Source of the DNA: Aerococcus viridans | Lineage (GTDB): Bacteria > Bacillota > Bacilli > Lactobacillales > Aerococcaceae | Reading direction: 5' to 3' | NCBI RefSeq assembly: GCF_001543285.1 | Contig: NZ_CP014164.1 | Coordinates: 806,001 to 870,000, forward strand | Length of the DNA stretch: 64,000 bases | Shown here: one piece after another, positions 57,475 through 64,000 of the stretch | Numbering within the stretch: position 1 is the first letter of the stretch | Layout: every line of letters starts with the position of its first letter | Notes under the pieces: model-generated | Told to the model about the DNA's origin: nothing | What the model saw: only the letters and a program-made list of their open reading frames with translations | Database searches by the model: none | Made by a program: the position numbers and the translations under genes

Positions 57475-60048
57475 ATGCGACAAAATCAGAACCAACCAAC
57501 AAGTGAAGATTATGTCATAGGTGAGGTAAAGGCGACCTTCTTTTTTAATGAAAGCAACTTTTATCGGGTAATGTCAGTTGAAATAGACGAAACCAATACC
57601 ATGTATTCAGAAAAAGAAATCGTGATGACGGGAAACTTCCCAACTATTCAGGATGGGACGACCTATCATTTTAACGGGAAACTGGTGGACCACGCTAAAT
57701 ATGGTGTCCAATTCCAAGTAACTTCTTATGAAGCGCAGAAAATCACTTCTAAAGAAGGGTTAATTCGCTTTCTGTCGTCCGAACAATTTCCAGGAATTGG
57801 GGATACGATTGCCAGTCGTATTGTCGATGCTTTTGGCGACCAAACCATTGATACTATTTTAAATGATGTAGAATCCTTAAAAGTGGTTAAAGGTTTGTCT
57901 AAAAAGACAAGAACTATGCTACATGAGCGGATGGTTGAACAAAGGGGGAATGAACAAGTTTTCGTTAAGCTAGCTGAGATGGGCTTTTCATCGCGGTTGG
58001 CTGGGCAAATTTATGGCCTCTACCATAACGAAGCAGTCGAAATTATTGAAGAAAATCCTTATATTTTGATCGACGATATCCGCGGTTTTGGTTTTCAAAA
58101 AGCAGACCAAATCGCTTTAAATATCGGTTTCCCCTTGGATTCACCAGTTCGGATTGCTGGGGGTGTCATGTTTGTCCTAAACTTAGCAACCTTTGAATCG
58201 GGTAACACCTTTGTCATGGAAGCGCCACTGATTGAGAAAACCCAAGAAGTATTGATGCATGGACAGTCTCAATTTATTGATGCTAAATTAATCGAAGATG
58301 CTATTTCTGACATGAATGAGACAGGTAAGTTGATTTTATCTGAAGAAGGGCGTGTTGCCCTGCCTACTTTATATTTTGCTGAAGTAGGTATTGCCAAAAT
58401 GATGGGGCAAATGCAGCAACCTCAGTATCAACCCCAATATCCGGGTGTTGATTTAGACGAAGAAATCCAAAAATTAGAACAAGACTTAGGTATTTCCTAC
58501 GGACAGGCTCAAAAGAAAGCCATTAAAGAGGCGTTAACTTCCAAAATGTTTATCTTAACTGGGGGACCAGGGACAGGTAAGACAACGGTATTAAACGGCA
58601 TCGTCCAATTGTATGCTCGTTTAAATGATATTTCCTTAAATGTAGAAGAATACGACCCAGGTGCCTTTCCAATTTCTTTAGCCGCCCCAACAGGACGAGC
58701 CGCTAAACGAATGACTGAAATGATTCGCCTGCCAGCATCAACTATCCACCGTTTACTTGGTTTAACAGGTGAAGAGGATGACAGCGAAGACGGCGAAGTG
58801 GCAGGCATGCAGCTAGAAACTGACTTGTTGATTATTGACGAAATGTCCATGGTGGATACATGGCTTGCCTATAAATTACTTTCAAGTGTCCCTTCATTTA
58901 TGCAGGTCATTTTTGTGGGGGATAAAGACCAGTTAGCTTCTGTAGGACCCGGACAAGTATTAGCTGATTTATTGTCATCACAAACGGTTAAAACACGTGA
59001 ATTAGATGAAATTTACCGTCAGAAAAACCAGTCGACCATTGTCCAATTGGCTCATCAGATTAAACAAGGTATTGTGCCTAAAGATTTGATGATCAACCAA
59101 CGAGATCGGTCATTCTTCAAGGTGCAAGCGAATCAAATTGCAGACTTAGTAGCTATTGTGGCTAAGCGGGCTGTTGACAAGGGCTACCAAAAACGAGACG
59201 TTCAAGTCTTGGCGCCGCTCTATAAAGGACAGGCCGGGATCAATCATATCAATGAGCGTTTGCAGGCTGTTTTAAACCCCAACGACGACGGTAAAAGACG
59301 GGAGTTAGTCTATTTTGAACAAACCTTTAGGGTTGGGGATAAGGTCTTGCAGCTGAAAAACCAAGCCGAGAAAAACGTTTTCAATGGCGACTTAGGGGAA
59401 ATCGTGGCTATCTTTTTTGCTAAGGAAACAACTAATAAAGTAGACCAAATTGTGGTGCAATTTGATGAGGTTGAGGTGACTTATGAACGTAATGACTTCA
59501 ATGAAATTACCTTAGCTTACTGTACGTCAATTCATAAGTCGCAGGGGTCGGAATTTCCAATTGTGATAGTGCCTTTAGTGCCGCAACACCACCGGATGCT
59601 GAAGCGAAATTTATTATATACGGGGATTACGCGGGCCAAGCAGTCCTTGATTATGTGCGGTGAACCCCAGGCCTTTCAAACGGCCATTCAAAATGTGGAT
59701 GCTAGCCGGCAAACCCAGCTGAAAGACTTTTTAATGGAAGCTGTGGATATTGATGAACGGATGGCCACGGCGGTTGCAGCGGAAATAGAGGACAAAGAGG
59801 AAAATGATGTTGACAGCAAAGAATCTAAGAGTGAAAATTCGACGGTAACTAGCAGTCAAATCGAATCCAATAAAGACGGTGAAGAAAACCAAGCAGAAAA
59901 TGAGTCAACTACTATCGGTAGCGATACAGAAGCGAGTGATGAAGCTGGCTCAGCAGTGGCAGATTTCAAACTCACTGCCGAATTGGTTTTGACGAATGCC
60001 ATTGACCCTATGATAGGAATGGATGGATTGAAGCCGGAAGATTTTTAA
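57475..60048 (+). CDS. recD2: SF1B helicase RecD2
   Basis: An 857-residue 5'-3' DNA helicase of the RecD2 class, which works without RecBC in DNA repair. It has an N-terminal OB-like region, a helix-hairpin-helix region (residues 90-215, PGIGDTIASRIVDAFGDQ and GFGFQKADQIALNIG), Walker A GGPGTGKTTVLNG (from about 363), Walker B DLLIIDEMSMVD, and the C-terminal SH3/helicase motifs TSIHKSQGSEFPIVIVPL and LLYTGITRAK. The last 90 residues are very acidic and Ser-rich and look disordered. ATG 57475 follows AAGGAGC. Confidence 0.94.
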   Translation: MRQNQNQPTSEDYVIGEVKATFFFNESNFYRVMSVEIDETNTMYSEKEIVMTGNFPTIQDGTTYHFNGKLVDHAKYGVQFQVTSYEAQKITSKEGLIRFLSSEQFPGIGDTIASRIVDAFGDQTIDTILNDVESLKVVKGLSKKTRTMLHERMVEQRGNEQVFVKLAEMGFSSRLAGQIYGLYHNEAVEIIEENPYILIDDIRGFGFQKADQIALNIGFPLDSPVRIAGGVMFVLNLATFESGNTFVMEAPLIEKTQEVLMHGQSQFIDAKLIEDAISDMNETGKLILSEEGRVALPTLYFAEVGIAKMMGQMQQPQYQPQYPGVDLDEEIQKLEQDLGISYGQAQKKAIKEALTSKMFILTGGPGTGKTTVLNGIVQLYARLNDISLNVEEYDPGAFPISLAAPTGRAAKRMTEMIRLPASTIHRLLGLTGEEDDSEDGEVAGMQLETDLLIIDEMSMVDTWLAYKLLSSVPSFMQVIFVGDKDQLASVGPGQVLADLLSSQTVKTRELDEIYRQKNQSTIVQLAHQIKQGIVPKDLMINQRDRSFFKVQANQIADLVAIVAKRAVDKGYQKRDVQVLAPLYKGQAGINHINERLQAVLNPNDDGKRRELVYFEQTFRVGDKVLQLKNQAEKNVFNGDLGEIVAIFFAKETTNKVDQIVVQFDEVEVTYERNDFNEITLAYCTSIHKSQGSEFPIVIVPLVPQHHRMLKRNLLYTGITRAKQSLIMCGEPQAFQTAIQNVDASRQTQLKDFLMEAVDIDERMATAVAAEIEDKEENDVDSKESKSENSTVTSSQIESNKDGEENQAENESTTIGSDTEASDEAGSAVADFKLTAELVLTNAIDPMIGMDGLKPEDF

Positions 60049-60069
60049 TTGATTTACCGGCTTGAAAAC

Positions 60070-60099
60070 TTGACAAATTAGGCATTATGTCAGTATAAT
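60070..60099 (+). promoter_or_regulatory. alaS promoter
   Basis: TTGACA (60070-60075), 18 bp, TATAAT (60094-60099): consensus hexamers. Confidence 0.85.
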
Positions 60100-60105
60100 C
60101 TGGAA

Positions 60106-60333
60106 TGTGAAAAGACTGTAAAGTCTACAAGTGGAAAGAACCATATTTTATGAACCTTAGCGAGGATGATTAGGTGCAAGCATCCAACCATAAAATGCTC
60201 TCTTTCTAAACATTTAGTCGAAAGGCTACGCGCTAGCGTTATCCAGCAACTAGAGAGGTAATGTAAACATAGCATTGCAAATGAGGTGGTACCGCGCAAA
60301 GTCGTCCTCAATTTGCAAAGCTATGTTTTTTTA
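60106..60333 (+). promoter_or_regulatory. Alanine T-box riboswitch
   Basis: The leader of alaS contains a Stem I in which ATTTTAT pairs with ATAAAAT next to GCT (60197-60199), an alanine codon and therefore the likely specifier. The T-box is ATGAGGTGGTACCGCG (60281-60296). Its UGGU bulge fits the A73 of tRNA-Ala seen at 32661. A terminator (60265-60333) pairs around it and ends in T residues. Confidence 0.9.
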
Positions 60334-60350
60334 TTTTGAGGAGGACAACT

Positions 60351-62993
60351 ATGAAACAATTAACATCAGCAGAAATTCGCCAAAAGTGGCTAGATTTTTG
60401 GCAATCTAAAGGCCATAGTGTGGAGCCAAGTGCTTCATTAGTGCCAGTTCAAGATCCGTCATTATTATGGATTAACTCAGGGGTTGCAACCTTGAAGAAA
60501 TACTTTGATGGCTCTGTTGTACCTGAAAACCCACGTATCACCAACTCACAAAAATCAATTCGTACCAACGATATTGAAAATGTTGGTGTGACAGCGCGTC
60601 ACCATACCTTATTTGAAATGTTAGGGAACTTCTCTATCGGAGACTACTTCAAAGCTGAAGTGATTCCTTGGGCTTGGGAATTCTTAACTGACGAGAAATG
60701 GTTGGGATTAGATCCTGAGAAACTATATATGACTTACTACCCAGAGGATACTGAAACAGTTGAATTATGGCGTAAGGCGACTGGTTTATCTGATAACCAT
60801 TATGTGCCAGTGGAAGATAACTTCTGGGATTTAGGTGCTGGTCCATGTGGTCCGGACACAGAAATTTTCTATGACCGCGGGGTTAAATACCAAGATTTAG
60901 AAGATTCTGACCCAGAAATGTACCCAGGCGGGGAAAATGAGCGTTACTTGGAAATCTGGAATATCGTTTTTTCTCAGTTTAACCATATGCCAAACGGCGA
61001 ATATGTGCCTTTAAAACATAAGAATATTGATACGGGTATGGGGCTAGAGCGTATGACTTCTGTCATCCAAGATGCGCCAACCAACTTTGAAACAGACCTA
61101 TTCTTACCGATTATTAAAGAAATTGAAACATTGGGGACAGCTGTAAAATATGGTGATAAACCTGAGACCGATGTTTCTTATAAGGTAATTGCTGACCACG
61201 TTCGTGCAGTAACTTTTGCCATTAGTGACCGTGCTTTACCTTCAAATGAAGGCCGTGGCTATATCTTACGTCGTTTAATCCGTCGTGCAATCATGCATGC
61301 ACGACGTTTAGGTATTAAAGATAACTTCTTAACGAAATTGGTACCTGTTGTTGCGGACATTATGGCTGACTTCTATCCAGAAGTGAAAGCAGACCAAAAC
61401 TTTATCCAGGATGTAATTAAAACAGAAGAAGATCGTTTTAACGAAACCATCAATGAAGGGGAAGCGATTATTCAAGAAGTGATTTCAACGCTTGAAGCAG
61501 AACATAATAAAGTGATGTCTGGTGCGCAAGCCTTTAAATTATATGATACTTACGGCTTCCCATTAGAATTAACGCAAGAATACTTAGAAGAAGTGGGTAT
61601 TGATGTTGATTTATCTGGCTTTGAAGAAGCGATGAAAGCACAAAGAGAACGTGCGCGTGCTGCGCGTAAGGATTCAACAGGTATGGCTGTGCAGTCTGAA
61701 GTGTTGAGTGAAATTGATGTGACATCATCTTATGTTGGTTACGACCAATTAGTCGTAGAAACACGTATAAATACCATTGTGTTAGGAGACGCATTAGTGT
61801 CGGCAGCAGAAGCTGGGGACGAGGTATACTTAGTTGCTGAGCAGACACCATTTTACGCTGAAATGGGTGGTCAAATTGCGGATACAGGTGACGTCCTAGA
61901 TGAAGATGGCCAATTAATTGGACATGTCGTAAATGTTGTTCGTGCGCCAAATGGTCAACACTTACATGAAGTAAAATTAGCAGCAGCAATCGTATTGGAC
62001 CAAACTGTGCAATTAGTGGTTGACCGCCGTCGTCACCACTCAATCGAGAAAAACCATACGGCAACCCATTTGTTACATCAAGCATTGAAAGATGTTTTAG
62101 GGGACCATGCTAACCAAGCGGGGTCATTGGTAACTGCTGACCACTTACGTTTCGACTTCTCGCACTTTGGGCAAGTAACAGACGAAGAATTGGCTGAAAT
62201 GGAAGCGAAAGTAAATGAAGCAATCGCTGAAGCTTTCCCAGTTGTGACAACAGTGACTTCTATTGATGAAGCTAGAGCTGCTGGTGCACAAGCCTTGTTT
62301 GGTGAAAAATATGGTAGTGAAGTGCGTATGGTAGATATTAACCACTGGTCAATTGAACTTTGTGGGGGTACACACGTTGGTAATACTGCTGAAATCGGTC
62401 TATTCAAGATCACTTCAGAATCTGGTATCGGTGCTGGTGTTCGTCGTATTGAAGCTGTAACCTCATTAGCTGCTATCCAAGAATACAAGATTCAAGAAAA
62501 TATCTTGAAACAAATCGCTGCAAATCTTAAAGCTGGTAAATTCTTAAATATTGTTTCACGTTTACAACAATTTAGAGAAGAACATAAGGAAACTTTACAG
62601 CAATTAAATGCTTTACGTGATAAAATGAATGCGCAAGCTGCAGGACAAATTTTTGACCATGTTGAAACGGTTGGTGCTTACACTGTAATCGCTGAACACG
62701 TACCAAATCGTTCGATGGATGATCTACGTAAGATTGCGGATGAGTGGAAACAAAAAGGCTCTTCTGATATTCTTGTGCTAGCAACTTCAGTGGATGATAA
62801 AGCAAATCTATTAATCGCTGTTGGTCAAGATGCTGTTAAAGCGGGTGTTAAAGCAGGCGACCTAATCAAACAAGTCGCACCAAAAATTGGTGGTGGCGGT
62901 GGTGGTCGTCCAGATATGGCCCAAGCCGGCGGTAAAAAACCAGCTGGAATTGAAGAAGCACTTGCATTTGCGAAAGAAATTATTGGCAAATAA
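60351..62993 (+). CDS. alaS: Alanyl-tRNA synthetase
   Basis: Charges tRNA-Ala. The 880-residue protein has the full bacterial architecture. The class II catalytic core starts SAEIRQKWLDFWQSKGH with ARHHTLFEMLGNFSIGDYFK. The editing domain has the zinc-binding HTATHLLH and CGGTHV, and the C-terminal DHHA1 region contains GGGGGGRPDMAQAGG. ATG 60351 follows GGAGGAC directly after the T-box terminator. It is followed by ireB and ruvX, the conserved Firmicute order. Confidence 0.98.
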   Translation: MKQLTSAEIRQKWLDFWQSKGHSVEPSASLVPVQDPSLLWINSGVATLKKYFDGSVVPENPRITNSQKSIRTNDIENVGVTARHHTLFEMLGNFSIGDYFKAEVIPWAWEFLTDEKWLGLDPEKLYMTYYPEDTETVELWRKATGLSDNHYVPVEDNFWDLGAGPCGPDTEIFYDRGVKYQDLEDSDPEMYPGGENERYLEIWNIVFSQFNHMPNGEYVPLKHKNIDTGMGLERMTSVIQDAPTNFETDLFLPIIKEIETLGTAVKYGDKPETDVSYKVIADHVRAVTFAISDRALPSNEGRGYILRRLIRRAIMHARRLGIKDNFLTKLVPVVADIMADFYPEVKADQNFIQDVIKTEEDRFNETINEGEAIIQEVISTLEAEHNKVMSGAQAFKLYDTYGFPLELTQEYLEEVGIDVDLSGFEEAMKAQRERARAARKDSTGMAVQSEVLSEIDVTSSYVGYDQLVVETRINTIVLGDALVSAAEAGDEVYLVAEQTPFYAEMGGQIADTGDVLDEDGQLIGHVVNVVRAPNGQHLHEVKLAAAIVLDQTVQLVVDRRRHHSIEKNHTATHLLHQALKDVLGDHANQAGSLVTADHLRFDFSHFGQVTDEELAEMEAKVNEAIAEAFPVVTTVTSIDEARAAGAQALFGEKYGSEVRMVDINHWSIELCGGTHVGNTAEIGLFKITSESGIGAGVRRIEAVTSLAAIQEYKIQENILKQIAANLKAGKFLNIVSRLQQFREEHKETLQQLNALRDKMNAQAAGQIFDHVETVGAYTVIAEHVPNRSMDDLRKIADEWKQKGSSDILVLATSVDDKANLLIAVGQDAVKAGVKAGDLIKQVAPKIGGGGGGRPDMAQAGGKKPAGIEEALAFAKEIIGK

Positions 62994-63003
62994 TGACGAT
63001 TTC

Positions 63004-63032
63004 TTGTTAAAATACGGATAATTAGGTAAACT
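63004..63032 (+). promoter_or_regulatory. Candidate ireB promoter
   Basis: TTGTTA (63004-63009), 17 bp, TAAACT (63027-63032). Read-through from alaS is also possible. Confidence 0.45.
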
Positions 63033-63057
63033 ATAGATAATATTTGGAGGTGTTCTG

Positions 63058-63321
63058 ATGAGTAATAAAGATGAAACAGTCCTATTCAATTTCGGGGAAA
63101 ACAACGAAAAGGATGTCAAAGAGACATTAGAAATCGTATATGATTCTCTTAAAGAAAAAGGTTACAACCCAGTAAATCAAATCGTTGGTTATTTATTATC
63201 TGGTGATCCAGCTTATATTCCACGTCATAACGAAGCGCGTAATATTATCCGTTATCATGACCGCGATGAAATTCTTGAAGAATTAATCGTGAATTACATG
63301 AAACAATCTGGTCGCGAGTAA
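63058..63321 (+). CDS. ireB: IreB family regulatory phosphoprotein
   Basis: An 87-residue UPF0297 protein. The enterococcal member IreB is phosphorylated on N-terminal threonines by the PASTA kinase IreK and modulates cell-envelope stress responses. The family sequence is plain: [51 protein letters not shown] threonine within the usual N-terminal region is present (DETV). It overlaps ruvX by one base. Confidence 0.93.
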   Translation: MSNKDETVLFNFGENNEKDVKETLEIVYDSLKEKGYNPVNQIVGYLLSGDPAYIPRHNEARNIIRYHDRDEILEELIVNYMKQSGRE

Positions 63322-63740
63322 TGCGATACATGGGATTAGATGTGGGGTCTAAAACAGTCGGCGTGGCTGTTTCTGATCCATTCGGTTGGACGGCCCAAGG
63401 GGTGGAGATTATTCCAATCGATGAAGAATTAGAAGAATTCGGTTTGGACCGACTTGGCGAGTTGATTGCTGAGTATAAGGTAGAAGCGTTAGTTCTTGGT
63501 TTACCCAAGAATATGAACAATTCTATCGGCCCACGCGCTGAAGCATCACAAAAATACGGACAACTTGTGATAGACCGGTTTGATTTACCAGTCTTTTATC
63601 AGGATGAGCGTTTAACAACTGTTCAAGCAGAACGGATGTTAATTGCCAACGATGTAAGTCGTAAGAAACGCAAAAAGGTCATCGATAAGTTAGCTGCAGT
63701 ACTCATTTTACAAAATTATTTAGATGCCCACCCATCGTAA
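63321..63740 (+). CDS. ruvX: Holliday junction resolvase-like RuvX (YqgF)
   Basis: A 139-residue RNase H-fold nuclease of the YqgF family, linked to Holliday-junction resolution and pre-16S rRNA 5' end maturation. It shows [20 protein letters not shown] with the first catalytic Asp, [18 protein letters not shown] and [17 protein letters not shown]. The start codon overlaps the ireB stop. It is part of ireB-ruvX-DUF1292. Confidence 0.95.
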   Translation: MRYMGLDVGSKTVGVAVSDPFGWTAQGVEIIPIDEELEEFGLDRLGELIAEYKVEALVLGLPKNMNNSIGPRAEASQKYGQLVIDRFDLPVFYQDERLTTVQAERMLIANDVSRKKRKKVIDKLAAVLILQNYLDAHPS

Positions 63741-63791
63741 TGGTGTATAATAGATTTTTACTTAGATTTTAAATTTAAAGGAGATTAACAC

Positions 63792-64000
63792 ATGACTGAA
63801 CATCACGACCACGAGCATGATCATTTACATGACCACGATCACGAACATGACCACGCAGACCATGAACATATTACAATCGTAGACGAAGAAGGTAACGAGC
63901 AATTATTCGAAATTCTATTTACATTCGATTCAGAAGATTTCGGTAAATCATATGTTCTCGTCTACCCAGCAGGCGTATCTGACGAAGAGGGCGTAGAATT
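63792..64000 (+). CDS. DUF1292 (YrzB-like) protein with His-rich N-terminus, 5' part
   Basis: The gene runs off the window; 69 codons are visible. After the start, residues 4-26 are almost only His, Asp and Glu (for example [18 protein letters not shown]). The DUF1292 domain follows: [29 protein letters not shown]. YrzB-type genes follow ruvX in many Bacilli and have no known role. The His-rich stretch could bind zinc or nickel. GGAGAT precedes ATG 63792. Confidence 0.85.
   Translation, partial: MTEHHDHEHDHLHDHDHEHDHADHEHITIVDEEGNEQLFEILFTFDSEDFGKSYVLVYPAGVSDEEGVE

Noticed and set aside
61534..62085. A 183-residue frame antisense to alaS
   Set aside because: It is a complement of strongly conserved alaS coding sequence with no start signal; typical shadow frame.

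Overview
The window reads as a chromosomal segment of a low-GC Gram-positive coccus of the order Lactobacillales. From memory of its variable regions, the complete 16S rRNA gene (26988-28539) looks most like Aerococcus, in the A. viridans/urinaeequi group. Gene order agrees with a Bacilli chromosome: der-hup, dapB-cca-dinG-ypmB-aspB-dnaD-nth, yunD-yutD-yutF, rplU-prp-rpmA, ytxK-ackA, iscS-mnmA-recD2 and alaS-ireB-ruvX. This is mostly core genome. I saw no prophage, CRISPR array, plasmid origin or recognisable defence island.

Layout. 1-1.2 kb: the end of der, then hup. 1.4-6.5 kb: a sucrose locus (scrA divergent from scrB-scrR) with a ScrR-like palindrome and cre sites, followed by a decayed apbE. 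It sits between hup and the TPR gene, which are usually closer. 6.7-14.7 kb: TPR protein, dapB, cca, dinG, a YpmB-like protein and an aminotransferase, probably one transcript. 14.9-16.8 kb: dnaD, nth and a MarR regulator. 17-22.4 kb: yunD-, yutD- and yutF-like genes and a TIGR01906 membrane protein, facing a ferredoxin-NADP reductase and a YuiD-like protein. 22.5-24.9 kb: cyclophilin, an S1-domain protein and pgi.

25.0-35.5 kb: two identical 1417-bp IS30-family elements in the same orientation bracket a complete rrn operon (five tandem promoters, 16S, 23S, 5S) and 23 tRNA genes. Part of the tRNA array is duplicated. 35.5-39.5 kb: mreCD without an adjacent mreB, then a T-box-controlled amino-acid ABC transporter. 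39.5-43.3 kb: L21 leader, rplU-prp-rpmA, a YtxK-like methyltransferase and ackA. 43.4-47.9 kb: a MurNAc salvage cluster (mupG-murQ-murP-murR) with a candidate palindromic operator. 48-52 kb: ArsC-like protein, M20 peptidase, universal stress protein, a 6S-RNA-like transcript and rarA. 52.2-57.3 kb: gshF, iscS-type desulfurase, DUF1831 protein and mnmA. 57.5-64 kb: recD2, T-box and alaS, ireB, ruvX and the start of a His-rich DUF1292 gene.

The genes form familiar working units. Sucrose enters as sucrose-6-phosphate and is hydrolysed by ScrB. Muropeptide sugars are imported by an EIIBC that lacks its own EIIA, then split by MupG and MurQ. IscS supplies sulfur to MnmA. Prp trims the N-terminal extension of L27. 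I did not find a clearly new multi-gene system. The most unusual items are the IS30-like element (13-bp target duplications and a 27-bp perfect inverted repeat), the IS-bracketed rrn/tRNA block, U73 on tRNA-Ser(UGA) alongside a T-box whose UGGA bulge predicts a U73 tRNA, and an endonuclease III lacking one iron-sulfur cysteine.
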